Origin: Sedimenticola sp.
GTDB lineage: Bacteria > Pseudomonadota > Gammaproteobacteria > Chromatiales > Chromatiaceae
DNA: 52,725 nucleotides
Reading direction: 5' to 3'
NCBI GenBank assembly: GCA_011051655.1
Contig: DRKS01000061.1
Span: 1-52,725 of the forward strand
In this document: piece after piece, positions 16,961 to 28,328 of the stretch
Position numbering within the stretch: the first letter of the stretch is position 1
Layout: every line of letters starts with the position of its first letter
Translations under genes and position numbers: made by a program
The notes under the pieces: generated by a model
Databases searched by the model: none
What the model was told of the DNA's origin: nothing
The model's input: the letters and a program-made list of their open reading frames with translations, nothing else

Positions 16961-18247
16961 ATGGACAAGAAAATCGGCCTGTGGCAGGCCGTCTCCATCG
17001 CCGTGGGCACCATGATCGGCGCCAGCATCTTCTCCGTATTCGGGTTGGGGGCGCGCATCGCCGGCCACAATCTGCCGCTGGTGTTTGTGATTTCGGGCGC
17101 GCTGGCATTGCTGGTGGCCTACTCCTACGCGACGCTGGGGGCAAAGATCGTCTCCAACGCCGGGCCCATGGAGTTCATCCTGCGCGGCCTGGGAGACGGG
17201 GTGCTGACCGGGGCATTGAGCATACTCTCCTGGCTCACCTATGTCATCTCCATCGCCCTGTTCGCAAAGGGCTTTGCCGGTTATCTGCTGCCGCTGCTTC
17301 ATCTGCCTGCCACCGGCCTGGCGGTGGGTGTCACGGAGGCAGGGATAATCGGGCTCTTCCTGGCAGTCAACTTTCTGGGGCCGGCCGCCGTGGGCAAGGC
17401 CGAGTTTTTCATCGTCCTGATCAAGGTGGGCGTGCTGGGGGTGTTTGTCGTCCTCGGGCTGTGGACCATCCGCCCGGGCTGGCTCAGCCCCGGTTTTGAC
17501 CCCGCCCAGGTGAAAGGCACCCTCTACGCCGTCGCCGTCTTTTTCCTCTCCTACATGGGGTTTGGCCTGGTCACCAACGCCTCGGAAAACATGGTGAACC
17601 CCAGGCGCAATGTGCCGCGGGCCATCTATCTGAGCATCCTGATCGTCACCCTGATCTATGTCGCCGTGGCGACCGTGGCGGTGGGCAACCTGCCTTTGAA
17701 TGCGCTGGTCAGGGCCCAGGACTTCGCCCTGGCCGAAGCGGCCAAACCCTTTCTCGGCAGCGCCGGTTATCTGCTGGTCTCCCTGGGCGCCCTGTTTTCC
17801 ATCGCCTCGGCCCTCAACGCCACCCTGTACGGCGGCGCCAACATCGCCTACGCCCTGGCCAGGGATGGCGAGCTGCCGGAGTTTTTCGAGCGCAAGGGCT
17901 GGTTCCAGGCCTCCGAGGGGCTCTACATTACAGCGGGGCTGAGCCTGCTGTTCGCCCTCGCCTTCGATCTCAACGGCATCGCCGCCATCACCAGCGCCGT
18001 CTTCATGGTGATCTATCTCTTCGTGCTCGTCGCCCATTACCGCCTGGCCCCCCGCTTCGGCGGCAACCGGCCCTTTATCGTCTTTGCCCTGGCAGCGGTG
18101 CTTGCCGTATTTGTGCTGTTAATGCTCTACCAGTGGCGCACCGATCAGAGCGCTTTTTACACGACCCTGGCCGCCTTTGCCGCCAGCCTGGGGCTGGAGG
18201 CGATCTACCGTGGCATCAGCAGGCGGGCGCTTCAGGAACGGGAGTGA
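16961..18247 (+). CDS. APC-family amino acid permease
   Basis: A 428-aa inner-membrane transporter of the amino acid-polyamine-organocation superfamily with about 12 hydrophobic segments. The family start GLWQAVSIAVGTMIGASIF (6-24) contains the substrate-binding GTMIGASIF unwound helix, and NPRRNVPRAI follows the sixth to seventh segments. The substrate cannot be assigned. It is transcribed divergently from ackA across a 130-nt gap and ends 21 nt from the convergent ATPase gene. Confidence 0.88.
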   Translation: MDKKIGLWQAVSIAVGTMIGASIFSVFGLGARIAGHNLPLVFVISGALALLVAYSYATLGAKIVSNAGPMEFILRGLGDGVLTGALSILSWLTYVISIALFAKGFAGYLLPLLHLPATGLAVGVTEAGIIGLFLAVNFLGPAAVGKAEFFIVLIKVGVLGVFVVLGLWTIRPGWLSPGFDPAQVKGTLYAVAVFFLSYMGFGLVTNASENMVNPRRNVPRAIYLSILIVTLIYVAVATVAVGNLPLNALVRAQDFALAEAAKPFLGSAGYLLVSLGALFSIASALNATLYGGANIAYALARDGELPEFFERKGWFQASEGLYITAGLSLLFALAFDLNGIAAITSAVFMVIYLFVLVAHYRLAPRFGGNRPFIVFALAAVLAVFVLLMLYQWRTDQSAFYTTLAAFAASLGLEAIYRGISRRALQERE

Positions 18248-18268
18248 AGAGCGCATGGGGCATCACCT

Positions 18269-20872
<2,604 letters not shown>

Positions 20873-20971
20873 GGCATTCCCCGTTTTTTCGCTTCTGAAA
20901 AACCGTTTATCCTGTTGCGGTTTCGGTTCCGTTGCCCGCGGGTGCCGCCCCACGGCAACCTCATCCGCCAG

Positions 20972-21229
20972 TCAGTGAGATTTCTTTTTGGCGGGAACGG
21001 AGACGGCCCATCTGCCCAGCACCCGCAGCAGCAGCGGCACCACCCAGGGCTGGTCCAGCAGGGGTTTCAGCTTACCCTTTCCCGCCGCATAGCCGCTGAC
21101 CAACGCCACCGTCAGCAGCGGCCACGGATGGCGCGCCACCACCGCTTTCGAGGTGATGCGCCCGGCGGCTTCACGCAAACGGGCCTTGGCCTGCTCGGGC
21201 GTCAGCGAAGGAGCCGGCTCGTCAGCCAT
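20972..21229 (-). CDS. Small membrane-associated protein, unknown (YqjK-like position)
   Basis: An 85-aa protein starting MADEPAPSLTPEQAKARLRE, with a basic amphipathic helix, then HPWPLLTVALVSGYAAGKGK, which could be a short membrane segment, and a Lys-rich C-terminus. GGAGG lies at ideal spacing before the ATG at 21229. It overlaps the preceding gene by 28 nt and is the third gene of an ElaB/YqjD-like set. By position it resembles yqjK of the E. coli yqjDEK operon, but sequence identity cannot be judged by eye. Confidence 0.75.
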   Translation of the reverse strand: MADEPAPSLTPEQAKARLREAAGRITSKAVVARHPWPLLTVALVSGYAAGKGKLKPLLDQPWVVPLLLRVLGRWAVSVPAKKKSH

Positions 21230-21447
21230 GCAAAACCTCCCGCCACGGCGATGATCACCAGGCCGCAAATCAGGCTCGCAGCGATCGGCCCGCTGACGAG
21301 CGCCAGGTATTGATACCCGGCCCACAGGCAGAAGCCGATACCGACCAGGGCCAACACCCCGGCCACGGCGACACAGGCCATGGCAACAGCCGTGCGCACG
21401 GCCGAGTGTTTCAGCGCCCGACCCTCCGCCTCCAGCAGATCGGTCAT
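21202..21447 (-). CDS. Small inner-membrane protein, YqjE/phage-holin superfamily III-like
   Basis: An 81-aa protein with two hydrophobic segments (about 17-42 and 50-75) after a short amphipathic N-terminus (MTDLLEAEGRALKHSA). This layout is typical of YqjE-like proteins that sit between an ElaB/YqjD protein and YqjK. It follows the DUF883 gene by 26 nt and overlaps the next gene by 28 nt. No strong ribosome binding site is seen, which suggests coupling. Confidence 0.75.
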   Translation of the reverse strand: MTDLLEAEGRALKHSAVRTAVAMACVAVAGVLALVGIGFCLWAGYQYLALVSGPIAASLICGLVIIAVAGGFAWLTSRLLR

Positions 21448-21473
21448 GGCGATGATCAGTTCCGCCAGGCTGT

Positions 21474-21797
21474 TCAGCGCCGTTCCCCCCCGTCGAGCAA
21501 CTTGGCAACGATGAATCCCACACCGAACGCCGTCAACAGGCTGGTCCCGGGGTGTTCGGAAATCTGTTGCTCCGCCTTTTTCGCCACTCCCGAACCCTGC
21601 TCCAGCAGCTCCTCGAGCTTGCCCTCGATATCCTCCACCGTGCTGTTCGCACGCTGCCGGGCCTGGCTTTTGGTCTCATCGATCTTCTCTCCCGCCACGG
21701 TTTTCACCGCATCGGTCAGGCCGCTGATGTCCTTGCGAAGTTGAGCGATATCTTTTTTGAGGGCGTCAAGCTCTTTGCGTATCTGATCTTCTGCCAT
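21474..21797 (-). CDS. ElaB/YqjD/DUF883 family membrane-anchored protein
   Basis: A 107-aa protein. Residues 1-85 are a long charged helix with heptad character (ELDALKKDIAQLRKDI to EGKLEELLEQGSG). A C-terminal hydrophobic anchor follows (HPGTSLLTAFGVGFIVAKLL) with a basic tail. In E. coli such proteins anchor to the inner membrane and bind ribosomes in stationary phase. AGGAG precedes the ATG at 21797. It is the first gene of the small membrane trio upstream of the P-type ATPase. Confidence 0.85.
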   Translation of the reverse strand: MAEDQIRKELDALKKDIAQLRKDISGLTDAVKTVAGEKIDETKSQARQRANSTVEDIEGKLEELLEQGSGVAKKAEQQISEHPGTSLLTAFGVGFIVAKLLDGGERR

Positions 21798-21850
21798 GGT
21801 CGTGCTCCTGTTTGATTGATTGGCTCGCGCCATCGCCCCGGGCGGCATCA

Positions 21851-21890
21851 AGGGGCGGGCGCATGCGGTTGTGCTTTCCTTCCCGCCCCT
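21851..21890. repeat. Inverted repeat upstream of the DUF883 gene
   Basis: AGGGGCGGG (21851-21859) and CCCGCCCCT (21882-21890) form a perfect 9-bp stem with a 22-nt loop, 54 nt upstream of the DUF883 start codon. It could be leader structure or an operator; nothing further can be read. Confidence 0.4.
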
Positions 21891-22057
21891 GACGAAGCTG
21901 CCCTGTTCGGCCGATGGCCGGGATAAGCATAATCTGCCACTCCCTGTGGCCGGTTTCTGTCACCTATGTTACACCTCTGCATCGGCAATGCCAGGGAGGA
22001 CCGGTTCAGGCGCCAACGGCGCGCTCACATCGGGATGGGCGGGAACGATGCGCGGCG

Positions 22058-24178
22058 CTACAGCCCCGCCAACACGCATCTCAGAACCCCATAGTCGTAC
22101 CTTCCCTCCAGGGCCTCGTAGACGGGTTTCATGGAGCTCTCCTCCCCGGCGTCCAGCATCTCCATGGCGGTGACGATTTCCGCATATTGGGCGTCGTCCA
22201 GGGGCAGGGCCTCACGGGCGCTCAGCAGGCCCGCGGCCACCGCCTCCGCCAGGTGGGTATAGATGGTGGAAGGCTTCAGGTTGCGCTCGCTTGCAATGGC
22301 CCCGGCATCCTTGCCCTGCCGGTGCAGGGCCAGGGTTTCATTGATGGTGTCGCTCAGGTTGTTGTCCAGCAACCCGGGCAGGGGGTGTTTGGCGATCTCG
22401 GCCAGAAACCGTTGTCCATAGTGTTTGAGCTTCTGCTCGCCGACGCCGGATATATAGCGCATGGTCTCCCTGGTTGCAGGCCGGGTGCGGGCCATCTCCA
22501 TCAGGGTCGAGTCATGGAAGATGACATAGGGCGGCACGCCCTGCTCCCGGGCAAGTTCAAGGCGCAGGGCACGCAGGGCTTCAAACAGGGGCTCATCGAC
22601 AGAGCGCAGGGCCTGTTGTTTGCGTTCGGCCTTCTCCTTTTTGATCTTTTCCGGCCTGGTCGCCTTGCGCAGCTCCAGGCCCGCCTCGCCCCGCAGCACG
22701 GGGCGGCATTTTTCCGTGAGCCTGAGGGCGCCATAGCCCTCATCGTCCACACTGAGATAGCCCTGGGCGATGAGCTGGCGGAAGATGCCGCGCCACTCCG
22801 CCCCCTTGTGCTCGCCGCCAATGCCATAGGTGCTGATTTGATCATGCCGGTTGTGGCGGATGCGCTGGTCATCCTTGCCGGTCAACACATCGATGACATA
22901 ATTGACGCCGAAACGCTGGCCGGTGCGGTAAACGGCAGAAAGCGCCTTCTGGGCGGAGACGCTGCCATCCCAGGTCTCGGGGGGGCGCACACAGTTATCA
23001 CAATTGCCACAGGGCTCGCTCAGGGTTTCACCAAAGTAGGCCAGCAGCGCCTGGCGGCGGCAACCTGTAAGTTCACACAGGCCCAGCATGGCCTCCAGCT
23101 TGTGGTGGGCGACACGCTTGAACTGCTCGTCGGCATCACCGCCCTGCACCATCTGGCGCAGCATGATGACATCCTGCAGGCCATAGGCCATCCAGGCGTC
23201 GGCCGGTTCGCCGTCGCGGCCGGCGCGGCCGGTCTCCTGGTAATAGGCCTCGATGCTCTTGGGCAGGTTAAGGTGGGCCACGAAGCGCACGTCCGGCTTG
23301 TCAATGCCCATGCCGAAGGCGATGGTGGCCACGATGATCAGCCCCTGCTCCCGCAGAAAGCGCTGCTGGTGCTCACGGCGCATCCCGTCCGGCATGCCGG
23401 CGTGGTAGGGCAGGGCCTCACGCCCTTTGGCGGACAGCCAGGCCGCTACACTCTCGGTCTTCTTGCGCGACAGGCAATAGACGATGCCGGCGTCCCGCGG
23501 ATGCTCCCGCTGGAGAAAACGCCATAGCTGCTCGCGGGCATTTTGCCCCTCGCTGATGGCATAGTGGATATTGGGCCGGTCGAAGCTGTTGATGAAGACC
23601 GCCGCCTGCTGCAGCCTCAGCTGTTCAATGATTTCAGCACGGGTGCGTTGATCGGCCGTGGCGGTCAGCGCAATCCGCGGCACCTCCGGATAGCGTTCAT
23701 GCAGGATGGAAAGCTGCTGGTATTCTTTGCGAAAATCATGTCCCCACTGGGAGACGCAGTGGGCCTCGTCGATGGCGAACAGGGCGACCCGGGCTTGGCC
23801 CAGCAGACCGAGCATGCGCTCGGTCAGCAGCCGCTCCGGGGCGATATAGATGAGGTCCAATCCGCCCTCGAGCAAGGTCTGCTCAACCTGTTGCTGGCTG
23901 CAGCGGTCCAGGGTGGAATTGAGGAAGGCAGCCCGGATGCCCAATTGCCTGAGCGCATCCACCTGATCCTGCATCAGCGCGATGAGGGGCGAAACGACCA
24001 CCCCCACGCCGTCCCGGATAAGGGCCGGGATCTGATAGCAGAGGGACTTGCCGCCGCCTGTGGGCATCAGGGTAAAGACATCCCCGCCCTGCACCAGGGT
24101 CTGGATGATCCCGGCCTGGTTGTGCCGGAATTCGCTATACCCGAATGTATTTTCGAGGATCTCTTGGGCGGAGGGCAC
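22058..24178 (-). CDS. recQ: ATP-dependent DNA helicase RecQ
   Basis: 3'-5' DNA helicase of recombination and fork repair, 706 aa. Motif I is MPTGGGKS (38-45), motif [16 protein letters not shown] (137-150), followed by [25 protein letters not shown] and [10 protein letters not shown]. The zinc domain shows CELTGCRRQ and CGNCDNC, then come the RQC winged helix and an HRDC domain ([16 protein letters not shown]). It ends in a helix-turn-helix extension ([19 protein letters not shown]) found in longer RecQ proteins. It is followed by a 260-nt gap. Confidence 0.97.
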   Translation of the reverse strand: MPSAQEILENTFGYSEFRHNQAGIIQTLVQGGDVFTLMPTGGGKSLCYQIPALIRDGVGVVVSPLIALMQDQVDALRQLGIRAAFLNSTLDRCSQQQVEQTLLEGGLDLIYIAPERLLTERMLGLLGQARVALFAIDEAHCVSQWGHDFRKEYQQLSILHERYPEVPRIALTATADQRTRAEIIEQLRLQQAAVFINSFDRPNIHYAISEGQNAREQLWRFLQREHPRDAGIVYCLSRKKTESVAAWLSAKGREALPYHAGMPDGMRREHQQRFLREQGLIIVATIAFGMGIDKPDVRFVAHLNLPKSIEAYYQETGRAGRDGEPADAWMAYGLQDVIMLRQMVQGGDADEQFKRVAHHKLEAMLGLCELTGCRRQALLAYFGETLSEPCGNCDNCVRPPETWDGSVSAQKALSAVYRTGQRFGVNYVIDVLTGKDDQRIRHNRHDQISTYGIGGEHKGAEWRGIFRQLIAQGYLSVDDEGYGALRLTEKCRPVLRGEAGLELRKATRPEKIKKEKAERKQQALRSVDEPLFEALRALRLELAREQGVPPYVIFHDSTLMEMARTRPATRETMRYISGVGEQKLKHYGQRFLAEIAKHPLPGLLDNNLSDTINETLALHRQGKDAGAIASERNLKPSTIYTHLAEAVAAGLLSAREALPLDDAQYAEIVTAMEMLDAGEESSMKPVYEALEGRYDYGVLRCVLAGL

Positions 24179-24190
24179 GATTTAACCCGT

Positions 24191-24251
24191 TACGGTTGAC
24201 GGTTTACGGCCATCAACCGTAAACCGCCAACCGCAAACTGTAAACCGTAAT
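24191..24251. repeat. Facing heptamer repeats (TTKRCGG family), recQ-amtB gap
   Basis: On the plus strand TTGACGG and TTTACGG are followed by inverted units CCGTAAA, CCGCCAA, CCGCAAA and CTGTAAA in exact 7-nt phase. The core arms CGGTTGACGGTTTACGG (24193-24209) and 24217-24233 pair at 16 of 17 positions around a 7-nt loop. It may serve as a terminator-like structure behind amtB, though no T-run follows. Confidence 0.75.
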
Positions 24252-24252
24252 T

Positions 24253-25560
24253 TTAAAGATCGTAGCCCCGCTCCCCATGCTGATTGAGGTCCAGTCCTTC
24301 GATCTCTTCCTCCTCGGTGACGCGCAGCCCCAGCAGGGCATCGACAACCTTCAGGATCCCGAAGGTCACCGCCGCGGTATAGATAACGCCGGCAAGCACC
24401 CCCATCAACTGGACGCCCAGTTGTTCACCCACGGACTCGATACCATCGGCAAAACCGTAACCGCTGAACACCCCCAGGCTGGTGGCGGAGAAAATACCCG
24501 CCATCAGGGTGCCCAGCATGCCGCCCACGCCGTGGACCGGGAACACATCCAGCGACTCATCGATCTTCAGGACCCGCTTGAGATAGCTGGTGGCGGCATA
24601 ACAGACCCCACCCGCCATAATGCCGATCAGCAGGGCGCCGCCGGGGCCCACGAAACCGGAGGCCGGGGTGATGGTGCCAAGACCCGCAATCACGCCGGTC
24701 AGGGTACCCAGGGCGCTGGGCTTGCCATAGCGCTTCCATTCAATGGCGCCCCAGGTAACGGCTCCCGCCGATGCGGATATATGGGTCACCAGCATGGCCA
24801 TGGCAGCATCACCATTGGCGGCCAGGGCGCTGCCGCCGTTAAAGCCGTACCAGCCCACCCAGAGCATGCCGGCACCGGTGGCGGTCATGGTCAGGTTGTG
24901 CGGCGGCATCGCAGTGGTGGGAAAACCCTTGCGCGGCCCTATCATCAGAGCGGCAACCAGGGCCGCCACGCCGGCGGTGATGTGCACCACTACGCCGCCG
25001 GCAAAGTCATACAGGCCCATGGCGCCAAGCCAGCCGCCACCCCACACCCAATGGGTGACAGGGGCATAGACCAGCAGCAGCCAGATGGCGCTGAACAGGA
25101 GCATGGAGGAGAACTTCATGCGTTCGGCGAAGCCACCCACCACCAGGGCGGGGGTAATGATGGCGAATGTCATCTGAAACAGCATAAAGAGCGATTCGGG
25201 GATATCACCGGAGAGCGTCTCCTTGCCGATCCCGGCCAGCATCACCTTGCTGAAATCGCCAATCACGGCATTGCCTTCACCAAAGGCCAGGCTGTAGCCG
25301 AGAACGAACCACAGTATCGAGGCCATGCCGGCAATGGAAAAGCACTGCATAATGACCGACAGCACATTCTTGGTGCGCACCAATCCGCCATAGAACAGGG
25401 CCAGGCCCGGCAGCGTCATGAACAGCACCAATGCCGTAGACATCAGAATCCAGGCCGTATTGGCGCCGTTCATGGCCGCCTCCCCCGCCAGCGCCGCGCC
25501 TGGAAGAAACAACAACAAGGCTGCTGGGAAAACAGGCCCTTTAATATTCATCAACCGCAT
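24253..25560 (-). CDS. amtB: Ammonium transporter
   Basis: Inner-membrane ammonium channel, 435 aa, with a signal peptide (about 1-25, ending ALAGEA) and 11 membrane segments. Family motifs are GLALFYGGLVRTKNVLS, the FAIITPALVVGGFAERMKF segment, DFAGGVVVHITAG with the first pore His, and FPVHGVGGMLGTL with the second. AAGGGG lies 8 nt before the ATG at 25560. Upstream are two NtrC sites and a sigma-54 promoter, so nitrogen limitation should induce it. Unusually, no glnK is adjacent. Confidence 0.96.
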   Translation of the reverse strand: MRLMNIKGPVFPAALLLFLPGAALAGEAAMNGANTAWILMSTALVLFMTLPGLALFYGGLVRTKNVLSVIMQCFSIAGMASILWFVLGYSLAFGEGNAVIGDFSKVMLAGIGKETLSGDIPESLFMLFQMTFAIITPALVVGGFAERMKFSSMLLFSAIWLLLVYAPVTHWVWGGGWLGAMGLYDFAGGVVVHITAGVAALVAALMIGPRKGFPTTAMPPHNLTMTATGAGMLWVGWYGFNGGSALAANGDAAMAMLVTHISASAGAVTWGAIEWKRYGKPSALGTLTGVIAGLGTITPASGFVGPGGALLIGIMAGGVCYAATSYLKRVLKIDESLDVFPVHGVGGMLGTLMAGIFSATSLGVFSGYGFADGIESVGEQLGVQLMGVLAGVIYTAAVTFGILKVVDALLGLRVTEEEEIEGLDLNQHGERGYDL

Positions 25561-25675
25561 CAGTACACCCCTTGGTCAATAGCCGGACAGCGTAAAATAA
25601 TCATCGACAGGAAGTCTTCAATAGCGCCGGCGCCCCATAGTTGCGCCTGCAACATGAATCAACGCACCGACAAGA

Positions 25676-25692
25676 AGCACAATTCATGCCCA
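25676..25692 (-). promoter_or_regulatory. Sigma-54 promoter of amtB
   Basis: Minus-strand TGGGCATGAATTGTGCT has the invariant GG (25690-25689) and GC (25678-25677) separated by exactly 10 nt, with CA-G after GG and a T before GC as in the consensus TGGCACG-N4-TTGCT. Transcription would start near 25666, about 105 nt before the amtB ATG. Confidence 0.75.
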
Positions 25693-25755
25693 AATCACAT
25701 CCGCTTTAAGATCATGAAGTTAAGTTGCAACACAGGCGGTACGCGAGCCGCGCCC

Positions 25756-25770
25756 GCACCTGCTTGGTGC
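25756..25770. promoter_or_regulatory. NtrC binding site 1 upstream of amtB
   Basis: GCACCTGCTTGGTGC is a dyad of GCACC and GGTGC with a 5-nt spacer, the NtrC consensus. It is centred about 97 nt upstream of the predicted sigma-54 start. Confidence 0.75.
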
Positions 25771-25787
25771 GAGCGGCAGACATGGCC

Positions 25788-25802
25788 GCACTCTTTTAGT
25801 GC
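25788..25802. promoter_or_regulatory. NtrC binding site 2 upstream of amtB
   Basis: GCACTCTTTTAGTGC is a second perfect dyad with a 5-nt spacer. Its centre is 32 bp from that of site 1, three helical turns, the spacing of classical cooperative NtrC enhancers. It lies in the 354-nt gene-free gap 25561-25914, in which I see no further elements. Confidence 0.75.
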
Positions 25803-25914
25803 GACCATGTTGAAAAACACTGGGGCCGCTATGAAGACGGGCAGGGGGAAACGTCAAAAAATATGCGGGGAACAAACACCAAGGCCTCTTGCCGGTTCAG
25901 GCACCGGCATGATG

Positions 25915-26367
25915 CTAATGCAAGGCCACCACCAGGTTCTGTTCAAAAGCAACCGTTCTGAACCTGGCTATCTCTTGGGTTAATTCATCCAGACGGGCGG
26001 TTACATTATTCAACTTCTCCACCGCCAAGTGATGGCGCTGTTGAACGATGGCGGCATAAAGGAATCCGCCCGGCATGACCACGGTGATGAGGCCATCGCT
26101 GATATTGAATTTACGGGCCTCCGCCATGCGAGACAATTCCGCTTTATGCGCCTGGAGGTTGGAACGGACCTCTCCCATTTCCTCGAAAAGCCCGTTAACG
26201 CTAACGGCAGGCAGGCTTATGATCAATCCGCTTTCTCTATTTGTCTGCAGCAGGATATAGCCTTTCGAATCCGCTGACGACGATGCCGGTGCGCCTGCAT
26301 CGCTGGCCTGCAAGGCAACAGCAATCTGCATAAGCACTATAAAAGAGCCAAGACGAAACAGTGGCAT
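25915..26367 (-). CDS. Hypothetical exported protein
   Basis: A 150-aa protein not recognised as a known family. The N-terminus (MPLFRLGSFIVLMQIAVALQA) is a Sec signal with probable cleavage after LQA. The mature part has a low-complexity Ala/Ser stretch, then VNGLFEEMGEVRSNLQAHKAEL and a C-terminal helix with heptad pattern (LAVEKLNNVTARLDELTQEIARF) that could form a coiled coil. It stands alone between the amtB control region and tRNA-Met. Confidence 0.65.
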   Translation of the reverse strand: MPLFRLGSFIVLMQIAVALQASDAGAPASSSADSKGYILLQTNRESGLIISLPAVSVNGLFEEMGEVRSNLQAHKAELSRMAEARKFNISDGLITVVMPGGFLYAAIVQQRHHLAVEKLNNVTARLDELTQEIARFRTVAFEQNLVVALH

Positions 26368-26533
26368 AATTTCTCTCCGGCATTTATTTGCCTGACTTAG
26401 ATCTAGGGTCGACTAGGGAATTAAAATCTTTAGACTCATGTCTCTTTCGGCCCAGAGATACATGCTGAGGCAACCCGTGATGACTGTCGGCCATCAACGG
26501 ATTCCGTTGGACAAAGGGGCGGGAACACCAAGA

Positions 26534-26559
26534 CAAAAAAAGCCCGCTGTCAGGCGGGC
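26534..26559 (-). terminator. Rho-independent terminator behind tRNA-Met
   Basis: Minus-strand GCCCGC and GCGGGC (26542-26559) form a 6-bp stem with a 6-nt loop, followed by seven T (26535-26541). It begins 20 nt after the CCA end of the tRNA gene. Confidence 0.85.
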
Positions 26560-26579
26560 GCTATGGATTTCTGTGGATT

Positions 26580-26656
26580 TGGTAGCTACGGGTGGACTTG
26601 AACCACCGACCCCAGCATTATGAATGCTGTGCTCTAACCAACTGAGCTACGTAGCC
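26580..26656 (-). tRNA. tRNA-Met (anticodon CAT), elongator type
   Basis: 77 nt including an encoded CCA. The anticodon stem CAGCA/TGCTG encloses loop TTCATAA, the T arm is GGTGG-TTCAAGT-CCACC, and the D arm is GCTC...GAGC. The acceptor is GGCTACG/CGTAGCT, so the first pair is G-U rather than G-C. The elongator type is inferred from similarity to E. coli metT and the absence of the initiator GGG/CCC anticodon stem pairs. Confidence 0.95.
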
Positions 26657-26715
26657 AGAGGGATGGGAAATTTACCGGAAAGCCTGATTTGTTGCAAGTA
26701 ACTGCCCGGAACGGA

Positions 26716-26742
26716 TAAAAATAAAGCCGGGGAACTCCCGGC
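26716..26742 (-). terminator. Rho-independent terminator behind rmuC
   Basis: Minus-strand GCCGGG and CCCGGC (26726-26742) form a 6-bp stem with a 5-nt loop, followed by TTTATTTTTAT. It starts 13 nt after the rmuC stop. Confidence 0.85.
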
Positions 26743-26754
26743 GCGGGGACCGGC

Positions 26755-28188
26755 TCAGTCAGATTCCCCGGCCGTTTGTGCGGCCGGCTGATTCGCCTCT
26801 TCCGGGGATGGCTCCGGCCCTTCCCTGGCCGGAAGGGCCGCCAACCCCGCCTCTTCCAGCTCCACCTTTTCGATCTTCTCGAAGCGGCTGCTGATCTTGC
26901 GCGCCGAGATGTCCACGTCCTCCACGTCCCTGTGGGCCAGGCGTATATGCTTGGCCAGCTTGGCCATGCGATCCTGGAAGCGGCCGAAATCCTTGGACAG
27001 GGCGCCGAGATGCTGCTGGATGATATGCACCTGCTCCCGGGTGGCCGCATCCTTCAGCACGGCACGGGCGGTGGTCAGGATGGCCATCATGGTGGTGGGC
27101 GAGACCATCCAGACCCGCCGCCGGTTGGCCTCTTCCACCAGATCAGGATAGTGGGCGTGGATCTCGGCGAACACCGCCTCGGCGGGGATGAACATCACGG
27201 CGCCGTCCGAGGTCTCGCCGGGCACGATATACTTGTCCGCGATATCGCCGATGTGCTTGCGGATATCCTGGCGGAACTGGTTGCCCGCCTTCTCCCGCTC
27301 GCTCCCGGACAGTTGAAGATCGGTCATGCGCCGGAAGCTCTCCAGCGGGAACTTGGCGTCCACTGCGACGTGGCCCGTGGGCTCGGGCAGGAACAGCATG
27401 CAGTCCACCCGCTTGCCGTCCTTGAGGGGGTATTGCAGCGCAAAGCTGTTCTCCGGCATCAGGTTGCGTACCAGGGCGTTGAGCTGCACCTCGCCAAAGG
27501 CGCCGCGGGAGCGCTTGTCCGCCAGCACCTCTTGCAGGCTGACCACGTTGCTGGAGAGTTCGGTGATTTTCTTCTGGGCCTCGTCGATGCGCGTCAGATG
27601 GGTCAGCACCTGGGTGAAGGTCTCGGTGGTTTTCTCGAACCCCTCACTCAGGCGCTTGTCCACCTGGCCGCTGATCTCCTGGAGACGTTTGTCCGTGGAC
27701 TCGGTCAATCCCTCCACCCGCTTGCTCAGGTCTTGGGTATTTTTCGCCAGAACCTCGCTCACCTGTTTGCCGACGCCGGTGATGCCCTCATGCAACGCCG
27801 ACTGAAGGGCCTCCCGCAGCTCATGCAAGGACCGCTGCTGGGCCAGGCGGCCATCGGCAAGGCTTTCCGCTATGGTCTTTTGCAGGGTTTCGAAACGCTC
27901 CACCAGGCTGGTGCGCAGCGCACCGGCATCTTCCGTGATCCGTTTCTGCATCTCCCCGAGGCGGCGCTCCTGGGCCTGGCGGTCTTCCATCAGCTCACGC
28001 CGGAAGACCCGCTCCTGTTCGCGCAGCAGCTCCTCGATGCGGGCCAGCCCCGCCTCCCGGGCGGCCCGTTCCTGCTCCGCCCCACGCTGCACGCGGGACT
28101 GGCGCAGCCACAGCAGGCCGACCAGAACCAGCGTCAACAGGCCGGACAGGAGCAGCGCGACATCAATAAGCGCAACGGATTCCAACAT
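26755..28188 (-). CDS. rmuC: DNA recombination protein RmuC
   Basis: A 477-aa RmuC family protein, which limits recombination at inverted repeats by an unclear mechanism. It has an N-terminal membrane anchor (about 6-27), a long coiled coil (about 35-190), then the conserved PD-(D/E)XK-like domain: RSRGAFGEVQL, VDCMLFLPEPTGHVAVDAKFPLES, and DGAVMFIPAEAVFAEIHAHYPDL. The 3' part carries an acidic tail rich in Pro and Glu. Its terminator lies 13 nt downstream. It is divergent from mtaB. Confidence 0.94.
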   Translation of the reverse strand: MLESVALIDVALLLSGLLTLVLVGLLWLRQSRVQRGAEQERAAREAGLARIEELLREQERVFRRELMEDRQAQERRLGEMQKRITEDAGALRTSLVERFETLQKTIAESLADGRLAQQRSLHELREALQSALHEGITGVGKQVSEVLAKNTQDLSKRVEGLTESTDKRLQEISGQVDKRLSEGFEKTTETFTQVLTHLTRIDEAQKKITELSSNVVSLQEVLADKRSRGAFGEVQLNALVRNLMPENSFALQYPLKDGKRVDCMLFLPEPTGHVAVDAKFPLESFRRMTDLQLSGSEREKAGNQFRQDIRKHIGDIADKYIVPGETSDGAVMFIPAEAVFAEIHAHYPDLVEEANRRRVWMVSPTTMMAILTTARAVLKDAATREQVHIIQQHLGALSKDFGRFQDRMAKLAKHIRLAHRDVEDVDISARKISSRFEKIEKVELEEAGLAALPAREGPEPSPEEANQPAAQTAGESD

Positions 28189-28328
28189 GAACGGTTGTCA
28201 CCTGAATCACATGAATCAGGCCCCATTATGACCCAGCCTGAGGCATAAACCTAAATTCATCCCTTGAAACCAGGCGCAACCGCCACTACCTTTGCATATC
28301 TTTTTTCCACTCCCGGCCGGTTTGTCCC

